From: Ochotona curzoniae
Taxonomy: Eukaryota > Chordata > Mammalia > Lagomorpha > Ochotonidae
Reading direction: 5' to 3'
Assembly (NCBI RefSeq): GCF_017591425.1
Contig: NW_024467119.1
Location: 79,104,894 to 79,168,893, forward strand
Length of the DNA: 64,000 nucleotides
Within the stretch, counting starts at the first letter, position 1. Every line of letters starts with the position of its first letter. The notes under the pieces are model-generated. The model was not told the origin of the DNA and searched no databases. It saw only the letters and a list, made by a program, of their open reading frames with translations. The translations under genes and the position numbers were made by a program. Positions 52,109 to 57,116 of this stretch are shown here, piece after piece.

Positions 52109-55100
52109 AAAAAAAAAGCCACAGTAAAGGCCTTGAAACATTCACAGGCATGGGAGAGGCTGCTGACCCAGGTGGGCCCTGGACCTGCCCTTGACTTTGA
52201 GTTCTGGGTTTGGTCCACTTCTTGTGGGCAGACACATTGGTCTGTGTGGTTAACTGTCCTGGTGCCTGACATGGCTCTGTCTCTAGCTGCTTCCCCTCAC
52301 TGGATGGCTGTCCCTTCCCCACCCTGAGGCTAGGAGCAAGCATCCAGATCAGCACCTCCCTGCCTCTCTCTGTGTTTTCCAGATCCTATTTGGTGCCATC
52401 AGGCCTGGGGTTTCACCTTTGCAAGGTTGCCAGTTAGGGCATCATGTCATACGTAGCCTAGTGGTGGGACTAGTATCTCCTGGATTGGCAACCTTAATGT
52501 ACAGCACTAGCCATTGTACTTCACAACCTCCATTCTGACTGGGAGTCAGCCAATACAACTACAGTGCAGACATGCTGGTAGGCAAATTGCAGGATGCCTG
52601 GTTCCTTACGCAAGGGTCCCATCCCAGCCACGCTCTGTCCTCTTCAGTTCCTTGGGAATCTGTGCACACAATGGGACTCATTCCCCAGGTGCCTGACTGT
52701 GTTTGCTTTCCTCAAGGCTCCGTGGTGCTGGCGGTCACTTTCCATCTGGGCTCCCAGACAGCAGCTCCTGGGATGCTGGACCGGAAGCTGAGCTGCTCTG
52801 CGTGCCTTGCCCCACCTGCCTTGTTGGACTCCCGCCCTTCTGCAGCTGCTCCCCCAGTGACTTCCAAAGGCTGCTTTTCCTGCTGCTGGGTTTAACTTCC
52901 CTAATCCCCCAGATTCCCTTGCTGCTGATGCCACACCTGCATCAGCTCCTCCCTTCCCTCCCCCCCTCGGTGGCTGGGCGGCCCAGCTTTCACCCAACTC
53001 TCCCCAAGCCTGTACCCTGGCAGCCAGCACACTCCCAACACAGACAAACGCAGCACTGTTATTCTCACTCAGAAACCCGAAAGCCCAGCTGGGAATTCTG
53101 TGATACACCTAGATCCGGGAAGGTAGGGACTTGTCCCAACCTGAACCTGGACACGTGGTCCCGCAGCGCCTGGAAACTCTCCTGGGTTGCAAGGTGAAGG
53201 TTACAGTGCAAACCCCAGAGGTGCCATGGCAATTAGGTCTGCTGCTTGGCTGTGTGACTTTGGGCAAGTTACTAAGGCTCTCTGTATCTCCAGTTTCTCA
53301 TCTGGAAACCAAGGGTGCAGAGTACCCTTTTGTGAGATTGTTCTGAAAATGACACGGGTTAGGCTGTGAAGGGCTTATTTGGAACACTGCCTGGCATATG
53401 ATGTTAGCAGTCATAATGAGTCATGCCATGAGTCGTACATTCTGACTCCCTGTGGATATCCTAGTCTGTAAGATAGTCCTGAACGCTGTACATACATTGC
53501 TTTTTTCATAAAAGATTGATTTTATTTTTATTTGAAAGGCAAAGCCACTGAGAGGAAAGAGAAATCTTCTACCCACTGGTTTACCTCTTACATGGCTGGG
53601 ATGACTGAAGCTGAACTGATCTGAAGCCAGGATCCAGGAGCTTCCTGCAGCTCTGCACAAGTGCAGAGTCCCAAGGACTTAGACCATCCTCCACTGCTCT
53701 CCCAGGCCATAAGCAGGCAGCTGGATCAGGAGTGGAGAGCAGTGAGAGCTTACTGATAATAACATTGAACTACATAGGATGATTAGAGCAACACGCTGTC
53801 ATAGAAGACACGTGAAGGTGATTTCTCTTCAGCTTACTGACATTGCCAGCCCCCTGCTCGCACATTCTGGGGCTGTTCAGTAGAAACCAGGTTACCGGAC
53901 ACACGTGCTGCAGTCCCACCACAGTCCATCTGATAATGGAGATGGCTACTGAGGAACAAACAGGCATGGTGCCACCCCAATGGGCACCAGTGTTTTCTTC
54001 TCCATCTCAGGGTTCACCGGGAATTCGATGGCTTTTATTCTCCTGGAACACCCCAGGAAAGCTCCCAGCTCTCTCATCTGTTTGATGCTCGTCATTCGGA
54101 CCACACAGCTTCCTGGTTTCCACTTCACGCTTACTAGTTCTCCCTTCTACAAACCACCCTGGTTTGCAGTAGCGGATGTGTCTCCGGCTCCAGGGACCCA
54201 GGAAGTTGCATTTTGCTTTCTGGGAGTGCTAAGCTGACCCTGACAAGGCTGAGGATACAGAAGGCAGCGGGGTGTACCTCCCTTCACTTCATGGACAGGA
54301 GGTTTGCTTTAAGTTTAAACTTTTCTCAAAGACATCCAACACTGACCCAAATACCTACGCCCAAAGCTTGTCCAGAACTATGCTCAAAATCTCAGAAAAG
54401 CTATTCTCTCCTATTTTTTTCCAACGGTCTTCATCGGGGGTAGGGAGAGCCTATTAAAATAAACTAAATCCCTTGGCCTCAAAATGTTCATGAACAATAG
54501 AATTAAAAGATAGCGAGAGGACAAGGCATTGTGTCGCAGTTGCCCACTGGGATGTTCATTTCCCTAGGGAGGGTGGTTAGTGGGAATCCTGCTGCTCTGT
54601 GCCCAAACTCCTGTTAGTGCTCACTCCGGCAGCAGGCGACAGCATCCCTGCCTCACCAGGAAGACCCAGAGGGAGTCCCAAGCTCTTGGCTTCAATATGG
54701 CTCAGCCCCAGCTGCTGCTGGTGCTTGGGGAGTGAACCCACAGATGGAAATCTGCTCTTTTGTGTATGCTGCTCTGCCTTTTAAGTAAAAATCACATACA
54801 AATTTAAAAATACATTTCAGATTTTTTTTTTTTTTATGGGGAGGGAGACAGGTAATGAGACAAGTAATGAGAAGCAACAGACAAGTTCTCTTAATTCACT
54901 CTCTGAACACTCTCTCTAGCCTAGACTGGGCTGGGCTGGACTTAAGTCCGGAGCTGGAGGGCAATCCAGGGACCCAACCACTGAAGACACTCCCTGCTGC
55001 GTCCCAGGAAGGTACAATGAGAATTCACTGTTATGCTTCAACAGGCGTCCATGTTACACTCAAGGTATGTCTGGGCACATGGTGCTGTGTGAGGAGAGGT

Positions 55101-56456
55101 CGTCAGAGGTGGGAGAGGGGGCTTGGCTTCACCCTACCCAGCCCTGAGTGCTGGAGGCATTCCAGGAGGCGGCTGCAGAGGCCTAGGACACAGAGTGGCA
55201 GGTGCACAGCAGCTAGTCCGCAAGGCTGACAAGGGGGAGAGCCTTGGACCATCCCGTCTTCCTCCCCAGTCCCCTGCATGGCCGGAGCTGCTTTCCTGCC
55301 CCCAGTCACTGCACGCCCCAGCCTCCGTCCCAACCCAGCACCCTTCCACCTGAAAGTTTGCCCTCACTTTGCCTCTTGTGCCTGGAATACCTGGGTGTGC
55401 CTCACCAGGCACATGCAGAGAAAGAGAGGAGATACAGCTGGGGTAGGTGAGAAGTTGGGCACGGAGTGTTCGCGTTCTGGCAGTTGCCACACCTCAGGGC
55501 AGTGCTTGATATCCCCTGCTCCCCCCCACCAGCCAGTCCTACCCCATTCTCAGGAACCTTCCTCCAGCTGGAAATCCTGCCCCACTCTAGCTAGCTAGCA
55601 GCGGGTAGTCTCCATGCACGGAAACCAGTCAGCAGGTTTATTTACCCAAGCACAGGGCAACAAAATCTTGGAGGCAACTGACTGCTCTGGCAACTGTCAA
55701 GGGCTTAAACTAACTACTGTTCTTAGCCTACAGTCCTGAGTTTTCGTACTTCATGTTTTTCCAGTACCTTTGGCTGGCTATCATCCTATGTGTGTGTCAA
55801 ACTTTGTAACAATCAATGTAAAGGAAATAGCCTCAAAGTAACAAAGATCAAAGAAAAGCAGATGAAAGCTTTTTGCAGGTCTAAGAAGGAATGCCTGGCA
55901 ATGCCTGAGCTAATTTCCTGTTTTCATTAAAAAAAAAAAGATTTATTCCTCTAAGTGGGCTTTTCAGTAGTAAATTTCCATACTCCGGTTTTTTTCTAAG
56001 AGCTTTTGGACTCAACAGACTTCTCAGCCCACACAATTAAAAGCAAATTTATTATTTCTCGGGTTTGGCTGATGGAAGCAGTCTTTGACAGATACTGCCA
56101 AAAAGTTTATGGCTTTCCTAATATGCCCATTAAGGTTGGCAAATTACAGAGATCCACACAACTTGGACAGCCAAGCAGCTTAAACGGAGCGAGAGCAACG
56201 GGCGCACCTCATCAGCCGCAAGGAAAACAAAGTTCACCCTGCACCCCAGCGCACCCCCGCCGCGCCTAGACAACTCCGAGGTCCTCTAGCGCGAGCACTG
56301 GGGTGCCTAGCTATTCACCCTCCGCGTCAGCGATCTGTAGCCACCGGCGGCACCTTGCAAGCCCAGGGGGCAGGGAGCTGGCAGTCGCTTACCGCGGCCG
56401 GCAGGAGTGAGCGTGGCCAGCAGGGCGAGGAGCAGGGCGGCGCGGCGAGATCTCAT
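19170..56456 (-). CDS. TMEM154: TMEM154, whole coding span (seven exons, spliced)
   Basis: This is the reconstructed gene for transmembrane protein 154, a small type I membrane protein of poorly known function; in sheep, variants of this gene are linked to susceptibility to ovine lentivirus. Seven exons on the minus strand join in phase to 181 codons plus stop (human about 183). Predicted order: signal peptide residues 1-22, ectodomain about 23-73 with an NFT glycosylation site at 61-63, helix about 74-97, YYKRKR at 98-103, then an acidic tail containing FEEDTPS (132-138), EIEMEELDKWM (141-151) and ECLPTLKEEKE (161-171), which match the human protein as I remember it. Introns 1 to 6 are about 18657, 89, 4355, 1066, 1484 and 11090 bp. 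Identity is strong; the 16-nt last exon is the least certain part. No frameshift or internal stop is seen. Confidence 0.93.
19186..20144. other. Start of TMEM154 intron 6 (3' side), unique sequence
   Basis: Intron 6 runs from 19186 to 30275 if exon 7 is correct. This end holds no repeat I recognise. The overlapping open frames on both strands at 19635-20286 look incidental. Confidence 0.4.
20145..20198. repeat. (TG)n(GA)n compound microsatellite
   Basis: A GT run (from about 20149) passes directly into a GA run ending GAGAGAGAAGC on the plus strand. Confidence 0.95.
20300..20590 (+). mobile_element. C-type SINE, sense, older subtype
   Basis: GCCAGGGCAGCAGTTAGCAC, GTCTGAGTTTGAGTCCCAGC, TGCGAGACCTGACTTGAGC and tail TTCAAAATAAATGAAAG. 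Confidence 0.8.
21163..21455 (+). mobile_element. C-type SINE, sense
   Basis: GGAGCTGTAGTGCAGTCTGC, CCCATATCAGTGCCAGTTCA, GGGAAAGCAGTGGAAGATGG and tail CCTTTAAAATAAGTAG. Confidence 0.85.
21720..22004 (-). mobile_element. C-type SINE, antisense
   Basis: ATTTTATTTGGAAAGCAGAG, CTAGGCCAGCTGATGCCAGG, TAGAGGGAACTGGACAGGAA and head GACGCCTTGACCACTGACCC. Confidence 0.85.
22024..22316 (-). mobile_element. C-type SINE, antisense, tandem with the previous copy
   Basis: TTTTATTTGAAAGGCAAATT, GTCTGCCATGTGGGTGACAG, GGTAAGAAGGGAGCTGGATT and head ATCCAATGTGCCACAACAG. Confidence 0.9.
22317..23245. other. Intron 6, AT-rich unique sequence
   Basis: No repeat family or exon recognised. T-rich throughout; no conserved motif stands out. 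Confidence 0.35.
23246..23385 (+). repeat. MIR ancient SINE
   Basis: GTGTAGCGTAATGGATAAAA, GGGTCAGATGGCCAGCTTTG and GGTCAAGGCTCAACCAC follow the MIR head and core; GCCTCGGTGTCCCTGCTG matches the CTCAGTTTCC part. Confidence 0.6.
23600..23690 (+). mobile_element. C-type SINE 5' fragment
   Basis: Only the head half is clear: GGGCCCAGCACAGTAGCTTA, CTAAAGTCCTCGCCTTAG and CTCATATGGGTGTGGGTTC. The sequence then loses similarity. Confidence 0.7.
24255..24500 (+). mobile_element. C-type SINE, sense, 3' end lost
   Basis: GGAGGCATTTGGCTTAGCAG, TTCCCATATCAGAGTCCTC, CACCCACATGGGAGATTCAG and TTTCTGGCTCCAGATCCAGC. No tail is seen. Confidence 0.75.
25170..25450 (+). mobile_element. C-type SINE, sense (arm 1 of an inverted pair)
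   Basis: GGCCGTTGTGGTAGCTCAAT, GGTTCTAGTCCCAGCTGCTC, GGGAAAGCAGTGGAGGATGG and CCATTCAAGGAGTGAACCAG. It faces the copy at 25462-25758 with about 10 bp between. Confidence 0.88.
25462..25758 (-). mobile_element. C-type SINE, antisense (arm 2 of an inverted pair)
   Basis: TTTATTTTTATTAGGAAGCA, TCTGAAGCCAGGAGCCAGGA, CTCCCATATGGGTGCAGGGT and head GGGCTTTAGCCTCTAGGC. Confidence 0.9.
25863..25900. repeat. A-run and (GA)n microsatellite
   Basis: An A14 run flows into GAGAGAGA up to about 25900. Confidence 0.9.
26068..26371 (-). mobile_element. C-type SINE, antisense
   Basis: TTCATTTATTTATTTGAAAG, GGGCCAGACAGAAGCCAGGG and GATGCCGGCATCCCAGCAGG. The ATCCCCTCATCCCCTCA stretch replaces the usual middle. 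Confidence 0.85.
26372..27391. other. Intron 6 unique sequence
   Basis: GC-moderate DNA with several open frames on both strands but no recognisable exon or repeat. Confidence 0.35.
27392..27844 (-). mobile_element. C-type SINE, antisense, split by an internal minisatellite
   Basis: The tail half TTTATGTATTTGAAAGGAAG with a (GACA)n run at 27445-27476, body GTGAGGCAGAAGCCAGGAAC, then about 175 bp of 25-bp tandem units, then a head TTAACTGCTGCACCCTACAT. Normal copies have no such array. Confidence 0.85.
27628..27802. repeat. Minisatellite inside a SINE, about 25-bp unit, 7 copies
   Basis: The unit is close to GCACTGTGCTGYGGGGTGAC plus CCCAG or TGCTG; about seven copies differ at a few bases. 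Both flanks are SINE sequence, so the array grew within the element. Confidence 0.9.
27845..28365. other. Intron 6 unique sequence with a weak CTCF-like motif
   Basis: CACCTGGTGGTCGCGG (about 28076-28091) matches part of the CTCF motif on the minus strand but fails in the downstream half. The sequence at 28300-28340 resembles an old L2-type fragment. Confidence 0.3.
28366..28650 (+). mobile_element. C-type SINE, sense, older subtype
   Basis: GGGGCGGAAGGTTAGCATTT, GGGGTGTCTGGGTTCCATGT, AACCAGCAGATGGAGGATGA and tail CCTCTTAAATAGTACTC. Confidence 0.75.
28740..28951 (-). mobile_element. C-type SINE, antisense, 5' half
   Basis: TCTGGGAACTCCATCTGGGT, CAGCAGGAAGCTGGAAATAG and head CAGCTTAACCTACTGCACCA. 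Confidence 0.8.
29775..29794 (-). promoter_or_regulatory. Candidate CTCF-binding motif
   Basis: Read on the minus strand the site is CTGCCACTAGGTGGCGGTA, which fits every position of the CTCF core CCASYAGRKGGCRSY and two of three upstream positions. It lies in intron 6 in non-repetitive DNA. Prediction only; binding depends on cell type and methylation. Confidence 0.55.
30276..30333 (-). CDS. TMEM154: TMEM154 coding exon 6: ECLPTLKEEKE segment
   Basis: The 58-nt exon completes Ala158 and encodes DHECLPTLKEEKELSHSP plus two bases of a Ser codon; human has DFECLPTLKEEKESNHNPS. The acceptor is CTGTCCTAG before 30333. The donor is AG then GTACGT (30270-30275). Reading through this donor would add a long unrelated tail before the first stop, so splicing here, as in human, is preferred. 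Confidence 0.93.
30872..31185 (-). mobile_element. C-type SINE, antisense, interrupted by an L1 fragment
   Basis: Tail half at 30872-30980 (TTGTTTATTTATTTGAGAGA, GCCGAAGCCAGGAACTAGGG) and head half at 31055-31185 (TAGCAGGGAGCTGAAGCCAG) are separated by about 70 bp of L1 3'-end sequence. Confidence 0.75.
30981..31053 (+). mobile_element. L1 3'-terminal fragment nested in a SINE
   Basis: GGGATGGAACATGGGGAGGG, CCCCAGTACCTATTAAACTG and GTCATAAAATAAAG plus an A run match the last part of the L1 3' UTR seen at 6.6 kb. Confidence 0.7.
31199..31534 (+). mobile_element. Young full-length C-type SINE with 16-bp target-site duplication
   Basis: Head GGGCCCGGCGCGGTGGCGCA, an A-box-like start, B-box-like GGTTCTGATCC, and tail AATAAAAATAAATC plus an A run. 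It is flanked by ATAAACACCCATTATT at 31180-31195 and 31535-31550, so the insertion is complete and recent. It lies in TMEM154 intron 5, antisense to the gene. Confidence 0.96.
31818..31903 (-). CDS. TMEM154: TMEM154 coding exon 5: conserved acidic cytoplasmic tail
   Basis: The 86-nt exon completes Val129, encodes 28 residues and leaves the first base of Ala158. It contains PIFEEDTPSVMEIEMEELDK followed by WMSSMNRN, almost identical to the human segment (one Asn to Ser change). This is the best conserved part of the tail and is strongly acidic, so it may be an interaction surface; that is inference. The acceptor is CCAACTCTAG before 31903 and the donor is GTACGT at 31812-31817. Confidence 0.96.
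31904..32969. other. TMEM154 intron 4
   Basis: Unique sequence, with a short (GT)n at 32034-32051 and a TC-rich tract at 32563-32600. No SINE is present, unlike the other long introns. Confidence 0.6.
32970..32997 (-). CDS. TMEM154: TMEM154 coding exon 4 (28-nt micro-exon)
   Basis: This micro-exon completes a codon begun in exon 3, encodes ELGGDNMK and starts a Val codon. Human has YELGSENVKV here. The split codon reads TGT (Cys120), where human has Tyr, a single-base change from TAT. The acceptor is a clean polypyrimidine tract ending CCCTTTTAG; the donor is GTGAGT. An exon of this size is easily missed by automatic annotation, but phase on both sides and the residue match support it. Confidence 0.88.
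33697..34062 (-). mobile_element. C-type SINE, antisense, A12 tail
   Basis: TTTTTTTTTTTTAAAGTTTT, TTATTTATTGGAAGGCC, GATGGAAGCCAGGAGCCTCG and CTAGCAGGGAACTGGATCAG. In TMEM154 intron 3. Confidence 0.88.
34285..34340. mobile_element. Fragment of the short inverted-repeat element
   Basis: TTTTTCATAAAATGCATTTT followed by TCATGAACTTTTTCAAGACC matches the terminal part of the 59.2-kb copy. Confidence 0.5.
34341..36030. other. TMEM154 intron 3 unique sequence
   Basis: Holds a 244-codon minus-strand open frame (34135-34869), but an overlapping 156-codon frame exists on the plus strand. No domain is recognised and part of the frame is the DNA-element fragment, so I do not call it a gene. Confidence 0.4.
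36031..36429 (+). mobile_element. C-type SINE, sense, with a duplicated 3' section
   Basis: GGCTGGGGTGGCACAGCAGT begins it. GCATTTGGGAAGTGAACCAG at about 36255 and GCCATTAGAGGAGTGAACCA at about 36325 repeat the same element section, so this is either an internal duplication or two merged copies. Confidence 0.75.
36429..36450. repeat. (AT)n microsatellite at a SINE tail
   Basis: About ten AT units directly after an A run. Confidence 0.9.
36462..36580 (+). mobile_element. C-type SINE 5' fragment
   Basis: GGAGCAGGTTTTTCTTAGTG, TACCTGCATCCCATATTGGG; loses similarity after about 36580. Confidence 0.6.
37045..37265 (-). mobile_element. C-type SINE, antisense, next to exon 3
   Basis: TTCATGTTATTTGAAATAGA, GGGCCAAGCCAAAGCCAAGT, TTAGCAGGGAGCTGGGATC. 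It ends about 90 bp from TMEM154 exon 3. Confidence 0.75.
37353..37391 (-). CDS. TMEM154: TMEM154 coding exon 3: juxtamembrane cytoplasmic segment
   Basis: A 39-nt micro-exon that completes Glu107, encodes PSSQGSQNALQT and leaves one base (T) of the next codon. Human TMEM154 has the closely similar EPSSQGSQSALQT just after the stop-transfer sequence. The acceptor is CTTGTCTGCAG and the donor is GTAAGT (37347-37352), a near-perfect consensus. It is separated from exon 2 by only 89 bp. The Ser/Gln-rich composition suggests a flexible segment; nothing catalytic is seen. Confidence 0.93.
37481..37735 (-). CDS. TMEM154: TMEM154 coding exon 2: ectodomain, transmembrane helix, stop-transfer
   Basis: This 255-nt exon completes Gly22 and encodes residues 23-106. 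It begins DYEEAEQSGD, corresponding to human NYEELENSGD, then an acidic, Thr/Val-rich stretch with one NFT sequon, a leucine/isoleucine/valine helix of about 24 residues, and YYKRKRAKQ on the cytoplasmic side, matching the human YYKRKRTKQ. The acceptor is CTTCCCACAG before 37735; the donor is AAG then GTGAAT at 37475-37480. It ends one base into a Glu codon. The frame stays open on both sides into the introns, so the limits come from splice sites and similarity rather than from stops. Confidence 0.96.
38846..39450 (+). repeat. Old LTR, probably ERVL-MaLR type, split by a SINE
   Basis: AATTCCCAATGTGATGGG, GGTGGGATTACTATCCTTAT and AAGG before the SINE; GTCATCTGCACACCAGGAGG, TTTTGGACTTGCCAGCCACC and TGTTCTGTTATGGTGGCTGA after it. 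This order fits MaLR LTRs. It includes a (CA)n at 38872-38885. It has no coding capacity. Confidence 0.55.
39050..39302 (+). mobile_element. C-type SINE, sense, inserted into an old LTR
   Basis: CCCAGTCCCAGCTGCTCTGC, CACCCACATGGGAAACCAGG and tail TCAAATGAATGAATCAATC. It is shortened in the head half. Confidence 0.75.
39992..40206. repeat. Interrupted (CA)n tract, about 215 bp
   Basis: CACA-rich sequence with frequent T interruptions (CACATTCACACAATTACATG at the start), ending in a purer CACACACACAC. The plus-strand open frame across it encodes only low-complexity His/Thr repeats. Confidence 0.9.
41160..41280 (+). repeat. L2/MIR3-type ancient fragment
   Basis: TGGCATATGCCAGGACAAGT, CCTTCACAGAGACCTTAATG and AATCTATAGATGCAGAAACT follow the familiar order of this old repeat. 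Confidence 0.5.
41281..41600 (+). mobile_element. C-type SINE, sense
   Basis: GAGCTGGCATTGGGGCTTAG, CCCATATGGGCACTGGTTCG, TGGGAGGCCTGGCGGAAACT and tail TCAAATAAATAAATATATAT. Confidence 0.9.
42495..42815 (+). repeat. Old LTR, probably ERVL-MaLR type
   Basis: TGCTGTGGCTTGGACTCGTC, TACAAATTACTCAGTCCGTT and AATGGACTAAGACAAG at the end match the two ends of MaLR-like LTRs; the middle is diverged. No internal retroviral genes are seen. Confidence 0.5.
42816..43963. other. TMEM154 intron 1 unique sequence
   Basis: No repeat family or exon recognised. Several overlapping open frames at 43125-43561 are on the minus strand without known similarity. Confidence 0.35.
43964..44278 (-). mobile_element. 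C-type SINE, antisense (inverted pair, arm 1)
   Basis: Starts with an (AT)n tail at 43961-43975, then GGCCCAGCTGAAGCCAGGAG and TAGCAGGGAGCTGGATGTAA. Faces the copy at 44302 with only about 25 bp between. Confidence 0.85.
44302..44582 (+). mobile_element. C-type SINE, sense (inverted pair, arm 2)
   Basis: ATCTGATGTGGTGGTGAAGA, CATTCCATATCACAGTGTCT and tail TTCCAAATAATGAC. Confidence 0.75.
44931..44951. repeat. T21 homopolymer
   Basis: About 21 T on the plus strand, so an A run in TMEM154 sense direction. No SINE or L1 body is attached that I can recognise. Confidence 0.9.
45303..45550 (+). mobile_element. C-type SINE, sense, older subtype
   Basis: GGCACAGCCCTTACGACACT, TAGCATCCCATTTTGGAGTG and CCAGGTCCAGCCCTGGCTGT. 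Confidence 0.75.
45683..45800 (+). repeat. MER5-like hAT DNA-transposon fragment
   Basis: CAGTGGTTTTCAATCCTAGT, CACATCAAAACCACTGGGGC and CCAGCCCACACCCCAAG follow the MER5 order (CAGTGGTTCTCAA, then ATCAGAATCACCTGG, then a CCCCACCCC part). Confidence 0.55.
46926..47065 (+). repeat. MER5-like hAT DNA-transposon fragment
   Basis: GGATGGAACCTGAGAATGTG, CATTTCTGACATGTTACCAG and CCACTGCTGCTGGGCTGG match the second half of MER5A. Confidence 0.6.
47182..47301 (+). mobile_element. C-type SINE with internal deletion
   Basis: Head GGGGATATGGCCTAGCAGAC joins directly to the 3' part GAGTGAGCCCATGTGTGGAA, with tail TCAAATAAAATAAATAT. About 200 bp of the middle is missing. Confidence 0.75.
47700..48878. 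repeat. Minisatellite in TMEM154 intron 1, 36-41-bp units, about 30 copies
   Basis: Repeated CACCACCACTGCACAGACCA followed by CAGAGGGGGCCATGGG-like sequence. Units vary in length around 38-39 bp and in sequence, with older variants at the edges. Because the unit carries no stop in one plus frame, it stays open for 264 codons (47649-48443), encoding a Thr/His/Pro/Arg-rich repeat; the minus strand is also open in places. I see no evidence that it is a protein gene. Confidence 0.95.
48879..49027 (+). mobile_element. C-type SINE 3' half, abutting the minisatellite
   Basis: CAGGCTCCTGGCTTCAACCT, GTCATCTGGGGGGCGAATCC and tail CCAATAAATAAATAATAAAT. The head half is absent, so the array may have grown from, or replaced, the SINE middle. 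Confidence 0.8.
49028..50703. other. TMEM154 intron 1, largely unique sequence
   Basis: An old repeat of uncertain family may lie at 49300-49440 (GCTCCAGGATATACAGATGA). An ATTCATTCA-rich stretch lies at 49210-49270. No exon is seen. Confidence 0.35.
50704..50746. repeat. Perfect inverted repeat: 19-bp stem, 5-nt loop
   Basis: Left arm AGTTCCCTCCACATCCACT (50704-50722), loop CTACC, right arm the exact reverse complement (50728-50746). It would form a stable hairpin in either transcript strand. Complementarity stops sharply at both outer ends. Confidence 0.97.
51239..51542 (-). mobile_element. Young C-type SINE, antisense, with 13-bp target-site duplication
   Basis: Closely similar to the 31.2-kb copy, in the opposite direction. 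Flanked by CATCATGCCTTTT at 51226-51238 and 51543-51555. It reads in TMEM154 sense orientation within intron 1. Confidence 0.95.
51703..52008 (+). mobile_element. C-type SINE, sense, with microsatellite tail
   Basis: GAGGGGCCATCACCATAGCA, TGGCAAAGCAGTGGCAACAG and tail TTTCAAATAACATA running into GATA units. Confidence 0.85.
52009..52117. repeat. (GATA)n then (GAAA)19 microsatellite at a SINE tail
   Basis: A few GATA units, then nineteen uninterrupted GAAA units at 52035-52110, ending in an A run. It has grown from the A-rich SINE tail. Confidence 0.97.
52118..53234. other. TMEM154 intron 1, GC-rich unique sequence
   Basis: Open on several frames in both directions (for example 52644-53108 minus and 52703-53197 plus), which is typical of GC-rich non-coding DNA. 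No protein is recognised. Confidence 0.35.
53235..53415 (+). repeat. MIR ancient SINE, well preserved core
   Basis: GGCTGTGTGACTTTGGGCAA, GTTACTAAGGCTCTCTGTAT, CAGTTTCTCATCTGGAAAC and CACTGCCTGGCATATGATG follow the MIR consensus in order. Confidence 0.85.
53513..53775 (-). mobile_element. C-type SINE, antisense
   Basis: TTTTATTTTTATTTGAAAGG, GATCTGAAGCCAGGATCCAG and CCATAAGCAGGCAGCTGGAT. The head is lost. Confidence 0.85.
53776..54520. other. TMEM154 intron 1 unique sequence
   Basis: No repeat or exon recognised; short open frames only. Confidence 0.35.
54521..54800 (+). mobile_element. C-type SINE, sense, shortened middle
   Basis: GGACAAGGCATTGTGTCGCA, ACCAGGAAGACCCAGAGGGA and GCTTGGGGAGTGAACCCACA; tail TTTAAGTAAAAATCAC. 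Confidence 0.75.
54824..55070 (-). mobile_element. Diverged SINE-like element, antisense
   Basis: T12 run followed by GGGGAGGGAGACAGG, TTCTCTTAATTCACTCTCTG and TAGCCTAGACTGGGCTGGGC. The head is not convincing. Confidence 0.4.
55071..56179. other. 5' part of TMEM154 intron 1, unique sequence
   Basis: No repeat family recognised. It is the first kilobase downstream of exon 1, where intronic enhancers often lie, but no motif cluster is evident. Confidence 0.35.
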
Positions 56457-56510
56457 GTCAGGCAGGGTGCGCTCAGGATGCTGCGCGGGGCCTCGGCCTC
56501 CCTGAAACGC
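56180..56510. promoter_or_regulatory. CpG-rich segment around TMEM154 exon 1
   Basis: CG dinucleotides are clustered here (for example 56250-56300 and 56385-56510), unlike the CpG-poor flanks. This is the usual signature of a CpG-island promoter, and it coincides with the signal-peptide exon. Length and observed/expected ratio were not computed. Confidence 0.6.
56393..56456 (-). CDS. TMEM154: TMEM154 coding exon 1: start codon and signal peptide
   Basis: The exon starts at an ATG (CAT at 56454-56456 on the plus strand) and encodes MRSRRAALLLALLATLTPAG followed by R and the first base of a Gly codon. This is a basic n-region, a leucine/alanine hydrophobic core and a small-residue cleavage region, as in the human N-terminus. 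It ends at a good donor (CG then GTAAGC, 56387-56392). It directs the protein to the secretory pathway; cleavage is probably near residue 22. The start is chosen because the signal peptide begins right there and aligns with the human start. The surroundings are CpG-rich, as expected for a first exon. Confidence 0.93.
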
Positions 56511-56620
56511 GAGTTTCCTGTTTCCTGCCTGTTCAGGTCGGTGCTGACTCGAAGAAGAGGTGCTTGCCTGTTTTTTAGGAAGTGATGTAACTCTACGGGA
56601 GCTTGTCAGACCAGCAAGGA
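56457..56620 (-). promoter_or_regulatory. TMEM154: Presumptive TMEM154 5' UTR and core promoter
   Basis: This is the sequence directly upstream of the start codon and next to the CpG-rich first exon. No clear TATA box is seen. On the minus strand there is a doubled GGAAAC (CAGGAAACAGGAAACTC at 56511-56527), which resembles ETS or interferon-response type sites but has a spacing one base longer than the standard element. A TGATGTAA-like ATF/CEBP half-site lies near 56584. The transcription start is not determinable from sequence alone. Confidence 0.4.
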
Positions 56621-56841
56621 TTGCAAAAGACAAGTTGCTCTCCCAGCCTCGGTTCAGTAGTAGTGCAGCCTCAGGCCCCCTGGGCAGCGACCCCAGGGGC
56701 CACATGCATCCACACCCTGGGTGTGAGAGTTTGCTCAAGCACAGGTGCGTGCTGAGGGCTGTACCCGCTGTCCAGGGAACTCGCTGCCAAGCTGGCAGTG
56801 TTCTAAACCAGCGCTGCCTCATGCAAGAGCCAGCAGCCAAA

Positions 56842-57116
56842 ATGTTTAAGGTTTATTTATTTTCTTTGAAAAGCAGAGTTACAGAGGGAGAATCTCAACA
56901 TCTGCTGCTTTGTTCCTTGCCAAGAGCCTGGAGCTTCTTCTGGGTATCCCGTGTGTGGGCGGCAGGGGCCCAAGCATTTGGGCCATCTTCTGGGCTTGTC
57001 ACAGGTGCATCCCCAGGAAGCTGGAGGTGGAGCCGCTGGGACGCCAAGTGGCACTCATATGGGATGCTGGCATTGCAGGTGGCCGTTATCACCTGCTGCA
57101 TCACAATGCCAGCTCT
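56842..57116 (-). mobile_element. C-type SINE, antisense, about 400 bp upstream of TMEM154
   Basis: TTTATTTATTTTCTTTGAAA, CTTCTGGGTATCCCGTGTGT and head CACCTGCTGCATCACAATGC. It is in the same orientation as the gene. Confidence 0.88.
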
